Positions 1 through 12,208 are shown, numbered from the stretch's first letter. The stretch: 64,000 bases of DNA from Telmatactis stephensoni (GCA_029948255.1 JALIZF010001454.1:62001-126000); one strand, 5' to 3'. Notes: a model not told the origin generated them from the letters alone. Numbers and translations: made by a program.

Positions 1-1764
1 TCTTTTAGGTTCAGGTAAGAAAAAGAATTAATTTATGTTTCACCGAGAAAGAATTAATTTTTATAAAACATGTTGACTTTGTGCCTATCTCTAGCGTTTA
101 TGCCAAGTGGAATTAGAAATACAAATCGTAATTGATCTGTTTGATATTAACATGCTGTATTAAATAAGCAATATATCCTTCCATCAAAACAGCAAAGTTA
201 AGCTTTATAGATTCATGATTACCTTGTTCCTAATTGGATTTCCTCTAGGTTCCCCTTCTACAGTAACTGGCAATCAATTGACATTATACAGACAGTATTC
301 TAGTAAAGATGGTAGGTGTATTTATACAGTAACTAGCAATATATATAAGTTCCAAATGAGATTAAGTAGCATCAGTCCCCCAAAGCAAAACTACTCTTGG
401 CTGCCTCTGAACAGAGAATGAGTGCTGACAAATAATGGGTATTTTAAGAGATCATTATTGACAAGAGTGTTATATTAGGTGAATATGAGAAACTCTGGGC
501 AGCTGCAACAGGAGGTAGAGGAACTGGTCGTGGAAGAAAGAAAAAAGTACAGAAAACTAGTGATCCAGAAAAACTGAAATATGGCAGAGGTGAAACAAAA
601 TGGGAAGGGTTCAATGCCCCCGTTGTACTAGAAGGAGATGAAGAAGTGAAAGAGAAAGATGAAAAAGAATGGGAAGTGCCTGATAAAGGACGCAAGTCTT
701 GGTTTAGTAGAGGTTGGAGTGGAAGAACTTGGCCAGGAAGGAAAACAGGTCACCCAGAAAGACCAGATAAAGGCAAGAAAACCCTGTTATGTTTACATTA
801 ACTTAACACTTACACATATCCTTATCAGTGCAAATTTAATAATACAAGTGATGCAAGTGTCAACATGTTGAGCATGTCAGTCATTTTGGATTTTTATACC
901 TTATTTTTACAGAAGTTTTAAAGGATTTTGACTCAGTTGTTCTTGAAGTAAGTATCAGTAGTTTAGGTTAGAACGACATAGCGGAATAACGGCTAAGCGG
1001 CCGTTTTCATAGTTTTTTCATAAACTGATGATGGAGTATGAAAAACAGTAACTGCTACACTTTTACTGGCTTTAATAAAAACCTTTTACAAAACCTTGTG
1101 ACGTTACAGTAATGCTTCGTGGGGGTATTTATCAAAACAATGATTTTTCTGCTGATCAAAAAATCCACCTCTCCCAAAGTACAAGGCGTTATATCTCAAA
1201 AGTCGTTATTCACTGAATTTTGGTCAAATTTGATATTTGTTCTTTGGCCCCAAAAGAGCGTGTTTACAAAATATTGAGCCTTAAAAACCTATGGTGTCCT
1301 TATAAATGGAGGCGGTAAAACGTTTTTCCGCCCTGTCGGTTAGAACAGGAGTTTCAAATAAGATTTTAAGTTGGCAGCTGCCCAAAATATAATAGCTGAT
1401 ATAAAGAAATAGCCAGTTGTGACCAGTAATTAGGGGTGGTAAAACTGTTCTTTATTTGTAAATGGGTGGTGAGAGGCAAAGTAGGCAGTGAGTGATACGT
1501 CGATGGTAGCTGGCTTCTATTGAAGCCCCTGAAAAAGCTACAGTTGTTTGTTAGTTTTGTTTATTATTGCTACTTTAGTACAATGGGTGATGGAATATCT
1601 AATTATTGTTTACACAGCTAACGAGAGTGAGTAATGTTACATCTGGAGGCAAAAAAAGATCTCAAAGAGCACTTGTTGTTGTTGGAAACAGGAATGGAGC
1701 AGCTGGTTGGTAGTGGTTCCATTGTCTTTATTGAATTACTTCTGTTTTTAATTAACAATGTCAA

Positions 1765-1809
<45 letters not shown>

Positions 1810-4544
1810 CTACCTCTTGGTACCTCTGTTTAATGTTAGTATTAAATGAAGGGTTCCATGTGAAAATGGCCTAAGTGACTTTTTTGATACTTTTTCAATG
1901 GCATAAAATGGTATAATTAACCATCAAAAAGTCACTTAGGTCATTTTCACAGGTAACCCTTCAAATATCTACTCTGAGTAATGTCAGTGTTATTGTTAGT
2001 ATAATGTTAGTGTTATTGTTTTATGTTATTTGAAGGTTTTGGTGTTGGAAAAGGTCGCACACCTATCAGTGCTATCCGCAAGGTATGATGAACTTGTCTC
2101 TCTTTCTCTGAAATCATCCAGAAAACCATTATTCATAATTCAAATAGATTTTCTAAAATCCGTACAGCTGAATCAGTCTTTCCCAGCTTTTCATAAGGAC
2201 AGTGAATTGAAAATAATCATAGATTATTGAAATAATTTCCTATTCTTGTAATTAGGCAAGAAACACAGCAGCAAATTACTTGTATTACGTGGAACGTTGT
2301 GACAACCATACCAGTAAGTTACCACAGTAATATGACAGCCACATCAGTAAGTTGTAACAGTAACATGACAACATACCAGTATCTTGCCGTAGTAACTACA
2401 TTCACCATAGTAGCTTGATCATCACATTACCGTAGTAAAATGACAGTCACACTAATAAGTTGCCACAGTAATATGAAAACAAACAAGTACTATACCTTAC
2501 CACAATAACATTTATCTTGTAACATGACATTCATACTAAGTTACCATAGTAACATGAGTCACACCAGTACCTTGCCATAGCAACATGACATTCACCCTAG
2601 TAACATGACATTCATACTGTTACCATAGTAACAATTGACAACCATTCCAGTACTTTGCCATAGTAACATGACATTCACCCTAGTAACATTACAATCATAC
2701 CAGTAGCTTGCCATAGTAACATGACATTCACCATAGTAACATGACAATCATACTAAGTTACCATACTAACAATTGACAATCATACTAATACCTTGCCATA
2801 GTAACATGACATTCACCATAGTAACACAGCAATCATATTAAGTGACCATAGTAACAATTGACAACATACCAGTACCTTGCCATAGTCACCATAGTAACAT
2901 GACAATCATACTAAGTGACCATACTAACAATTGACAATCATACCAATACCTTGCCATAGTAACATGACATTCACCATAGTAACACGACAATCATATTAAG
3001 TGACCATAGTAACAATTGACAACATACCAGTGCCGTGCCATAAACACAACATTCACCATAGCAACATGACAATCACACCAGTATGTTGCCATAGTAACTA
3101 AACTTATAAAGCCTGCTTAATCTAATGATACAATATTTCATACTTTCTTTAGTTTTCCATGATCTAGAGACACAATACAAAAAGACCAAAATTATTTTTC
3201 AGAGAAAACAAAGTGGTAAGTGGACCATTCTAAAAATAATAGGCCTTTTTGTTAGTGTGGAAGCACTTCATTTATATCCTTTCATGATTTATCTGAGTAG
3301 TGGCTTCTGAAGGATATAAATAATAATATCAATGCTAATTGAAGGACTGGCAGAAGGATAGGCAGAAATGTGAATACATCAAGATTAGTCAGTTTTGGGA
3401 GTCATTTTGTAACACATTTATAAATTAGGAGTTCCCCTCAATTTGAAAATGCAAGAGAGTACAGAGAAAAAATCAACAGGAATAGGAATAAGAGAGTACA
3501 GAGATATATATACTGTAATTAACTTTGTTTATAAGGTTATGGTTTAAGATGTCATCGTGCTATCAAAGAAATTGCTGAGTTACTTGGTATTGAGGACATG
3601 CGCTGTAAAGTTATTGGGCCAACAACACCATTAAGTCTTGTGCGAGCTGTCTTTCAAGGACTTATCAGCCAGGTAGAAACATCATGTTATCTATATTGCT
3701 CATCACATGACAAAATGTTTGGATGTACAAGACATGAGTTGGACATCTGTTTGTTGTTTAAAGGCAATATAAAACACAATTGCATGTCTCTGTGCTGTGA
3801 CACAAACATGGAAATGTAGAGAACAAGAAAAGCAAGCTTAGGAACACAAAGCCTAGCCAAGTGTTTCTCTAATTGACTTGCTTTTCCAGTGCTTTACATT
3901 TTCCAGAGTGTTTCTTAAATTTGAATAAATTTTAATAGTGAACAATTTGCACCATATGGTAAGTGATCGGTGACTCCATTTGTTAACCACTTACCCATTA
4001 CCTTACTATTACCTCACCATCATCTTCCCATTACCTTCCCATGACCTTACTGACCATATTTTACTGTTAACTTACCGTTACTTTACTGACCACTTACCGT
4101 TACCTTACCGACCACTTACTGTATGGTGCAGATTGCTCACTATTATCTACAGAGACATAGGCAATTGTTTTATATTGCTCATTAAAACATTTTCTACATT
4201 TTTGTGGGAGTCATGCTGCTGTCCTCTGGTATAAACACAGTTGCCAGCACATCAGCACATGTTATATCTCAAATCTTTTATAAAAAGATACTTTGTTTCC
4301 CTACAATGATTTCTTTCATCTTTTACAGGAAACCCATCAAGAATTGGCAGACAGGACAGGCCTTAATGTAGTGGAGTTTAGACAAGAATTGGGTATGCGA
4401 CCAGTAGTAGTCGCTACCCCAAGTAACAAGGCAGCTAAAGAATCTCTTAAGAAAAGAGTAGAAAATGATGATTACGATTTCCATAAAATATTTGACCCTC
4501 ACAAAGGATTACACAGACCAAAACACAAATCACAGCTATTATAA
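1..4544 (+). CDS. MRPS5: Mitochondrial small-subunit ribosomal protein uS5m (partial, 5' end outside window)
   Basis: Component of the mitochondrial ribosome small subunit. Visible exons: end of an exon at about 1-14 (tentative), then 479-772, 913-947, 1618-1705, 2036-2082, 2256-2313, 3153-3215, 3536-3672 and 4329-4544; joined, they stay open to TAA at 4542-4544 (311 residues from base 481). The first full exon encodes the MRPS5-specific basic region ([19 protein letters not shown]) and a GWSGRTW motif. The S5 fold follows: [45 protein letters not shown], then [20 protein letters not shown] and [20 protein letters not shown], matching human MRPS5 in order. The intron after 772 begins with GC (AAG/GCAAG), a GC-AG intron. 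An AATAAA at 4580-4585 is the likely poly(A) signal. The two start-proximal exons, including the transit peptide, lie left of the window. Identity is secure; exon 1-14 is less so. Confidence 0.93.
773..912 (+). other. GC-AG intron of MRPS5
   Basis: The exon ends GATAAAG and the intron begins GCAAG, with TTTTTACAG as acceptor at 904-912. This splice joins PERPDK to [12 protein letters not shown] in frame. No GT donor nearby keeps the frame. Confidence 0.75.
1774..1810. repeat. ATT trinucleotide microsatellite
   Basis: About 12 tandem ATT units in an MRPS5 intron, with no coding role. Confidence 0.9.
1846..1964. mobile_element. Short inverted-repeat element (MITE family A)
   Basis: Terminal inverted repeats of about 42 bp start GAAGGGTT and contain AAATGGCCTAAGTGAC; the right arm is the near-exact complement (GTCACTTAGGTCATTTTCAC). 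The loop is about 30 bp. The element lies in an MRPS5 intron. Diverged relatives lie near 25248-25390 and 46249-46375. Confidence 0.75.
2300..3105. repeat. Intronic minisatellite of CCATAGTAACATGACA units
   Basis: Some 20 degenerate copies of a unit of roughly 25-45 bp containing CCATAGTAACATGACA and CAATCATACTAAGT. Several copies extend to the palindromic 14-mer GTTACCATAGTAAC (2540-2553, 2619-2632) or GTTGCCATAGTAAC (3085-3098). The array fills the MRPS5 intron between 2313 and 3153. Confidence 0.85.
3965..4130. repeat. TTACC-rich degenerate tandem repeat
   Basis: Repeated ACTTACCGTTACCTTACTGACC-like units (10-20 bp, imperfect) in the last MRPS5 intron. No exon is visible here. Confidence 0.65.
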
Positions 4545-4579
4545 TGTACAGAAGAACAGTTGATAAAAATTCTAAGCTC

Positions 4580-4597
4580 AATAAATTATTCTTTATT
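4580..4597. terminator. Opposed poly(A) signals of MRPS5 and MLH3
   Basis: AATAAA on the + strand at 4580-4585 lies 36 bp after the MRPS5 stop. The complement TTTATT at 4592-4597 gives AATAAA on the - strand, 163 bp after the MLH3 stop. The two convergent 3' UTRs should overlap. Confidence 0.6.
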
Positions 4598-4759
4598 GTC
4601 TTTTGGTGGTCTTTATAGGTTTCTATTATTATTATAAATGTTTTTAGACATTTTTGGTAAAACTCTAATATTTTAATCCCTTTCCAGTAGTTAAAACACA
4701 AATGTACAAAAATATAAAAATTTTCTATAGTTCAATAATATTGTCATATAAACCTTTAG

Positions 4760-7700
4760 TTACTTCCTTATTTCATCAGTCAAGCGTTTGATCTTTGGTG
4801 GTTTACAGTCAGTCTAAAACAAACCAGTGATGCAAACAGTAGTATCAGCAAAGATCAAGAAAATGCTGTGCAATGGTTAGAACATCAGTAAATAGCCAGC
4901 AAACATGTTGAATGTACCTGTGATTTGAGTTGTTTGGACCCAAGCAACTTTAGATCTACCAATGGAATAATTGATGGTCTAAAGATAATCAAGAAATCAG
5001 CACTTTTGTATAAATCCCTTTATACTAGGAATATCTGCAGTTGCCTGAACTATTTGCTTGGCAATATTGATGGTGGAGAAAGTATAAAAAATTAAATAAA
5101 CCAAAAATAAAAGAATTTGTACCTTCCATGTGCACATTGGAATGGTAGATCACAAGTAGCTAGCTGCTGAATCAACTGTTCACATTCTTTCATTGAAAGA
5201 TGCTCTCCAAACTTTATAGCACCTAAACGTACAGCAATGTCCAAAATCAAAGTACAGAATGTGATAAACTGACAATGCAACTTAAGGAAATATGTGGTTT
5301 AATAAGAAATATAGCACACATAGAAATGTACAACAATGTACAAAATCAAAGTACAGAATGTGAGAAATTGATAAATAAATATAGAGAGAAAATAATGAGA
5401 AATAATTAAGACTGACAACTGTAGTGAAGGGCCATATATAGCATGGGTTTTTCTATGTGTAAATATGATGTACAACACCAAAATTGTGCCTTACCATGAC
5501 ATGCTTGTGAAGCAAGAACTCGGAAAACTGTCTTTGGTATGGCAGGTGAGACACCATTTGTCTGTTTCAAGTGCTAAAAATTGTTCACAATTACATAATA
5601 AATGTTAATAATTAAATTATTTTGAGGCTAGAAAATGGTGGTAGGTTAAGACAGAAAACTGTATGGTGCTGGATGGGCAGACCTCTCGCAGTAATTATAT
5701 AATACTGAATTATCGAGTTTAAATAAATAATATACATAAATAATATGCACTATGATATGACTCGATATGTCTGTAAAATGTAGAAAATTCTGACTAATAA
5801 TATTTATAGGTTACAGAACACCAGTCCATTGCTATATTGATTTGCAGTGCATCAAAGAAGGAAGGAAACAATTATAATATTATACCAACTTACCTCAATA
5901 TGACTCTCAATTAACTCCTGAGAAAAGAACATTAAAGACATTTTTACTCAGAGATATCAATAAACATTGTTCAGTGTATCAGATATGTTACAACCAACTT
6001 TTTTAAACTTTTCATTTTTGTTGCTTTACAATACATGGTAAAACTTTGTGAGACACAAACACATGTCCAGGAAATATACAAACCTTAACAATACCAACAG
6101 CTACTGAAGGTCTGTGTCGACGTGTCTCAGACATCTCACGTTCAACAAATACACAGGGAAGCTCATGGACCATTACACTGTCAGAACTTGAACTAAGCAC
6201 AAACCTAACACCAACTTGCTCTAACTCATTGCGAAAGCGCTTCATTAGCAGGAGTTCATGAGGTGTAAATTCTAGTGTGATGGGTGGAGAAATGCCTGAA
6301 GATTTGACTTTAGGAAGAGAACTCTTATCTTGACTCTTCTTTTCAAGGATATCTATGAAGACAATCTAGTTTCAGTCATCAACATCATTCACCATCATCA
6401 TCATCACCACAACAACAGCCACCATAATTACAACTATTATTTTCATAAACCTCAAACTTTCAACACAGACTTACCACTGATTAAACTTTCTAATCGAATT
6501 CTTTCATGTACTGCATGTTGGTCCAGTAAAACAATCAAAGAATCATGTTCTGATATATAAAAATAGATTTCTATCACTAAACTTTCATTTTCCTATCCAT
6601 GCCATTCTAGAGTGTCACTCAAATGTTTTCACTAGAGGACCTAGAGCACATTTCATATCACTGTGAAAACAGCATGGCATGGTTACAACAGGAATTTTGA
6701 ATATTTTAGAGTGGTTTTCATATGACTGGGAAACAGTATATTTGTCACTGCATGGTATGGTTACAGCAGAATTTTCAGATGTTTTTATAGAAATTACAGT
6801 ACCAACATGATATGGACTGTACCATTTCCCACTCAAATGAAAACTGCTTGATAGAGATCATGGCCCTGTCTTAGGTAAGACACAGCACCATCTGTTTGAC
6901 ACTCGTATTGAAAACTACTCTAAATGTACATGATACCCACCACATTGTCCATCAGTGTTGTCTGACTGTTGTAGTTGACAAATAATGAACTTATTATCAA
7001 CTTGTTGTATAACACGTAGTGATTTGACCATGTCTTTAGTAAAACGATAAGGATAAACAGTGCTATGCAAGGACACTTCATTTCTTGATACAGTTGGTTT
7101 GGACAGTGTGGTCACATCCTAAAAATTCAGTTCAAAATTCAATTTGTTCAAAGGTAAACTTGCACTGTTTTAGCATATACTAATTTTTTCCAAATTTGCT
7201 TTTTAATTTATTTGTTTGTTGATTGGTTTTAATTTTCCAGGGGGAGGAGCTGGCAAGGTGTGCTCAGGGGCTATATGTACTGATGCAAAGTTTATCTTGG
7301 CCTCCTTTGCTGATAATTGTGGATCAATCCATTTTGAGCTCTACTGGTTGTTGTGAATGTTGATCACTGCATTGGCAACCCAAGCTCAATTTTAAGCTGT
7401 TTTTCATAACATGTCCTTCTCATCTTGACTCGCTTTGAAGATGGTTTTCTTTTCACTTTGAGGCTTCAAGAAAGACACTATGAAAACAGCTTAAAATTCA
7501 AAATACATGACAAAATACCACTTCTTTTGTTGAGATATGTTTATTACTGTATTTTTCATACTCTAAAATGGTTTCAATGTCTTTCTGAAAACCCTCATTT
7601 ATTTTATTGTCAAATTGCTCTAAACTAGAGCTTGGGTTGCCTGTGATCGTTGTGGATTATTCATCTTTGCTCCACCCAGCCCCACCCTTGTCATGGGCTA

Positions 7701-10620
7701 CCTGTTTGCTCAGTGTGAGGGGTGTAAGGTGGTGAACCATGGAAGGGTTGACATCAAAGGGACTTGATGGGTGACTTCAGTCCCTCAGTTCTTGTAACCA
7801 CCCAAGTTCATTTCATAGTGATGATTCTAATCCTAACAAAATTTGGAAAAGAGTATGTCTTGTCAAACACAAGTTCAGTGCAGCAAGTGAACTTGAGTTT
7901 TTACTTTAAACAGTGACTAAGAACAAGTTTAGAAGTAACTGATGCCTCACCATTTCAGATATGGACTGAAAAACAGGGTTGTCCCATTCATTCAGCATGT
8001 GGCTTACAAGAGAACTTTGTAGTCTTTGTAATCCTGTTTCTTGCAAAGATTCATCTAAGAATGTAGGTAACATAACTTAGTGCAACACAACACATTCAAA
8101 AACCAAACAAACAAAACCAAACAACAACAACAACAAACAAGGACAAACAAGGCACAGTAACGTGAATGCCTAGTTGCAAGACATACCATCTACATTTTGA
8201 TATATCCCTCGTTGTCTATCATCACGAGGCAGCCATGGAGTACAGTCAAATGAAACATGAGGTGCCCAGGCTAATGGTACAGGATTTCTAGAATTATTTT
8301 GAGTCATATTTCTTTGGTTGTCTTCATTTGGTATATCCTGATTGCTGACTGGACATTCAAATAAAGTATTTCCAGTACGAATATTGAAATAGATGTTTCT
8401 TTGTAAGTTTTTATCATATGTAATTTGCCAGTCTTTTTCAACAGATGATACACAGGATCCTCCTTCCTCTAAAATATTGATGTCACTGTTAATATCTTGA
8501 GTTGATGGTTGAGTGACTGCTTCAAAAGTGTTACCTGTACTTAATTGTGCTTTGTCCAAGATATTGATATCACAGTCATTTATGCTGGATGGTCTAGTGA
8601 CAGTAGTAGAAGTGACATCTGCAATGGATTCCTCTTTCCCTGAAGTATTCAAATCACTGTTATCCACTTGGGTGGATGGCTTAGCGAAAATTGTAGAAGT
8701 GCTATCTAAACTGGATTGTTCTTTCTCCAAAATACTAACCTCACTGTCATCAACCATTGATTGTTGTACAAAAGCAGTAGAAGTAACACCAGCATTCAAC
8801 ACAGAAGTATTGTCTCCTTTATGAGCAACCAATTGTTGTCCAAGGTTCTTATTATTTGTTACACTACAACCAAATTCAGGCAAGATGATGTGTTGATGAC
8901 TGTCATTACTTAAGTCCTTTGGTCTAGCAGTAATTGAGGAGCAGTTCAGTTCTTTCTTTGATTCACAGATTCTCTCATTTGATTTAGATTTGTCAAGCCC
9001 TGGAGAGAAATGAGTGATATTTCTTGATGATGAAGAAGTTGATGTAAAAGTTGTAGTGCATTGGCTAGGAGTATTGATCATTGTTTTGTTAATTGGAGTG
9101 TTTTTGTCACTATTCTTTCTTATTTTTGGAGTTCTTGTAGACTTGAGAGTAATTGGATTTGGTGATGTAAAGCAATTTCTTGAGGAAATCTGCCTTGTAA
9201 TTTTGGGTTTTCCAGTTAACAATGGTGGTACTCTTTTTAAGGAATGATTGTCAGGTACTTTTGTGTGCATTGTGGTTGATGAAGGCTGATTGTGAGACTC
9301 TTTCACAGATAGCCCATCTTTTATCAATGACTCTGTGTTCTCTGTAAGTACTTCTGGATCCTTACATGATTTTGAATCTTGACTTGTATTTCTACTGACA
9401 ACTGAAGACTGTAAACTTTTTGTAATATTACTTGGATCAATAGGATAACCCGTGTCAGCACTACTTGACTGGTATTCATATACACTAAGATCTACTTGAC
9501 TATCACTAGAGTCTTCTATCTGGCTTGCCTCTAGAATACCTTCATCTACTGTCCACAGTAAGTTGTGTTTAATGAGAAAAGACTCAGTACATCTCTTCAC
9601 AGTATCAAGAATCTTGTCCCAGTCTTCAAACTCTACCAATGTCTTTGCTGGTTCTAAAGTGATATCATAGTCCAGCACAGGACACTGTACGTTTAGAACA
9701 AATATACCATATTTTTCTGCTCCACTCTTTGCTGGTGATTTTTGTTGCTCTTCTCTGGGTTGTTCATGAACTAAGCCAGGCTTTTTAAGCAGCAAGGATT
9801 TATTTAACAATCGATTGACAAGCTTGTGTATTTTGGTTTTTAACAATAATCGACCATTAACATATATAAATTGTAATGATTTACTATGGTGACTCAGAAG
9901 GCAAATGTAACCAGACACTTTGACATTGCCAGACACTATGCTTACTTCTTGAAGATTCTTGGCTTTCAAGTTTCCAAAAAGCTGAGAGAAAGTGGAAGTC
10001 AAGGACTGACATTTTCGAGTTAGAAGGCAATTTTGACCCGTTGCATCATTGTATAAAGAGAATGAGACACCAGGGTTAATAAGTGCAATACTTGCTAATC
10101 TTTGCCTTATTTTCTCAAAGTCAAACACATCAGATACAAGTTTGCGTCTGACAGGCAATGAAGAAAACACATCATAAGCAGTGACTGTTGTGCCAACGTT
10201 TGAGCGTGGTATACAGGACTCAGTCACCTTCAGGGATTTCCCATTTCGAAAAATTTTACAATATGTCTTATAGGATGATTTGTGTCGAGTTACAACCTCT
10301 AAAATACCAGCTACGTCGCGAATGCTTGCAAGTGCTTCACCTCGGAAACCATAAGACTTGATGCTATCTAGGTCATTTAGGAAATGGCATTTACTTGTAG
10401 CGTAACGTTCTCCTAACACATCTAGATCATCTCTCGATATCCCACTGCCATTGTCTGATATTTGAACTCGTAAAGTAGGGATATCTACTCGTACAGTGAT
10501 ACAAGTTGCGCCAGCATCCAAGCTGTTTACCACGAACTCATCGATACATTGCGTTAAACTTGATACAGCTATTCCTGATCGTAGAAGAGAACGGACATTC
10601 TCATCGAGAGAACGAATCAT
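4760..10620 (-). CDS. MLH3: DNA mismatch-repair / meiotic recombination protein MLH3 (MutL gamma subunit)
   Basis: Ten exons (- strand): 8187-10620, 7951-8054, 6941-7118, 6475-6549, 6084-6352, 5894-5917, 5495-5573, 5123-5222, 4918-4978, 4760-4813; 3378 nt, 1125 residues (human 1453). MLH3 pairs with MLH1 and acts as an endonuclease in crossover formation and repair. The N-terminal GHKL ATPase is intact: E28/N32 in [18 protein letters not shown] 56-61, YGFRGEAL 90-97. A long Ser/Thr-rich linker follows, then a motif typical of MLH3 ([15 protein letters not shown]). The C-terminal domain holds [20 protein letters not shown], the metal-binding endonuclease motif [12 protein letters not shown] (915-926), CVFVERE, ASQACHGAIKF and [11 protein letters not shown], all in MLH3 order. 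Exon 5894-5917 is only 24 nt. Start: first ATG, beginning [20 protein letters not shown] as in human. It shares a divergent promoter with MRPL33. Confidence 0.96.
6622..6848. mobile_element. MITE family B, partly duplicated copy
   Basis: In an MLH3 intron. Contains the family signatures GCATGGCATGGTTACA, TTTTTATAGA and a terminal TTTTCATATGACTG. Two overlapping partial units are present (about 6640-6705 and 6705-6848). Confidence 0.7.
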
Positions 10621-10744
10621 TGTTACTTAATAAAACCATTGTTACATTAAAACACCTATAACAAAACCAAGATTAAAGGCAAAGTGCGCGTATAAACAAG
10701 ATGCAAAAGTTTTTACGAAATGCGCGCCATCTTGCAAATTTCCC
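10621..10744. promoter_or_regulatory. Divergent promoter of MLH3 and MRPL33, with a YY1-like site
   Basis: Only 124 bp separate the two start codons. The interval holds CGCGCCATCTTG at 10723-10734, whose complement CAAGATGGCGCG is close to the YY1 consensus, just before the MRPL33 ATG. No TATA box stands out in a conserved position. YY1 sites at this spot are common in mitochondrial-protein promoters; binding here is inferred. Confidence 0.55.
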
Positions 10745-11634
10745 ATGATGCTTTGTAGGTCTATTGGTAAGAGACCGCAGTATCAAGGTCAGCATAAGGC
10801 AATAATTTGAGAAATTTGTACTCATTGGATCTGATCAAAGCACCACATAATAACAACATATTAGTAAGTAAATGTTAAATAAGATTTATATAAAAAATTT
10901 TCCCGAAATTTTGAACATTATTGCAGTTTATAGCATATTGAAACGTTTTGGTTAAATTAATGGTATAACTTGTTAAATCTTGAGGACATAAAATAATAGT
11001 TGAACAAAAGCCACATAGCAATAATGTTGGTTATAATTACTGACAACACAGGGAGCCCAGCACTAATTATGCATTTTTTGTTTTCATGAATTGTAACAGT
11101 GGCCAAAGCAAAAGCAAAGTAAGTGGAACTTGATAGAGCACTAGTTCTGGTTTGAGTGTGAAATGGACCGTGCCATGCTGTGATATTTGAATCAATATTA
11201 TGATAATGTTGTTATAGACATCATAACACTGACGCAAATATCACAGCATGGTGCAGTCCATTTCACACTCAAAAGAACTACTTTTCTAAATTCCCATCAT
11301 AATCAATTCTCTAAGGTGCCATTTTCACAGTTATACAAAAACTGCTCCATTTATACATCATTGATAGTTAAGTGTAACTTGATATCCAATATTATTTTTG
11401 TTAGAACCCTTGTTGTTAGACTGGTAAGCATGGCTGGAACAGGCTTCTTTTACACAATGAGAAGGAACCGATTAAAAGACAAATTACAGCTCATGAAATA
11501 TGATCCTGTTGGTAGGTTTTACATCTTTCCTTTCAAAATAGTTGACAAAAATATTAAATTTTGAAATGAATTTTATTATTTCAGTCAAACAACATGTGCT
11601 GTTCACAGAGCAAAAAATTAAAAAAGGGAAATAA
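10745..11634 (+). CDS. MRPL33: Mitochondrial large-subunit ribosomal protein bL33m
   Basis: Four exons: 10745-10766, 11100-11118, 11405-11511, 11585-11634; 198 nt, 65 residues, exactly the human length. Exon 1 encodes MMLCRSI; exon 2 is 19 nt and supplies the AKAKAK segment (human AKSKSK). Exon 3 encodes LVVRLVSMAGTGFFYTMRRN and KLQLMKYDPV; exon 4 ends VLFTEQKIKKGK. Splice sites are GT-AG and frame is kept throughout. The acceptor for exon 2 follows a T-rich tract ending GTAACAG. AATAAA at 11630-11635 overlaps the stop codon and may serve as poly(A) signal. The protein is a small basic component of the mitoribosome large subunit. A downstream start at the internal ATG in AGTGFF is possible but would lose conserved residues. 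Confidence 0.9.
11135..11352. mobile_element. MITE family B copy with long hairpin arms
   Basis: Lies in MRPL33 intron 2. Arms of about 40 bp starting GTTTGAGTGTGAAATGGACC and ending with its complement enclose a short loop; the right end continues to the family terminus TTTTCACAGTTATACA. Confidence 0.7.
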
Positions 11635-11993
11635 AGGAATGAAATACCAATCTCGCAGGCTTTGATCCAAATGGAAATACCATATTAAGAACATTAAGAT
11701 GAAGAACATGGCATGGAAAGCATGGTTACATGACAAAGATTTCCACAAACTTATTATATCCATACCTTGAAAAAAAAAATACATGTAAATAAACTTAATC
11801 ATTGGACCAGCTAACTTTTACTGTCATGTATACATGTGCAATGTCCACACAAGTATGTGTCCAAGACAGAGAACAGGGGTGTCAATAAGAATTTTGGACT
11901 AGATAGAGATGTCAGCCTCCAAGTGTCTGCCTTATAATAAAAGGTCTCCATTTCATTAAAATGTGTCTTAAGTTTTAGTATGTTTGTTGCATT

Positions 11994-12208
11994 ATTAGGG
12001 TGTCCACTGACTAAGGAATAGTTATTGATAATTAGGGTGTCCACTGACTAAGGAATAGTTATTGATAATTAGGGTGTCCACTGACTAAGGAATACTAGTT
12101 ATTGATAATTAGGGTGTCCACTGACTAAGGAATAGTTATTGATAATTAGGGTGTCTACTGACTAAGGAATAGTTATTGATAATTAGGGTGTCCACTGACT
12201 AAGGAATA
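11994..12208. repeat. 37-bp tandem repeat, about 6 copies
   Basis: Near-identical copies of a unit that starts ATTAGGGTGTCCACTGACTA and ends GTTATTGATA. One copy carries a small insertion (ACTAGTTA). The array abuts the inverted-repeat element that follows. Confidence 0.9.

Noticed and set aside
2300..3105. CRISPR-like array
   Set aside because: Repeats are short, degenerate and without unique spacers of constant length; this is a eukaryotic minisatellite.
8513..9247. Open frames on the + strand
   Set aside because: Antisense shadows of the large MLH3 exon.
11187..11404. Upstream extension of the MRPL33 exon-3 frame to an ATG at 11187
   Set aside because: It reads through a MITE. The spliced model with exons at 10745 and 11100 gives the exact human length and the conserved AKxKxK segment.
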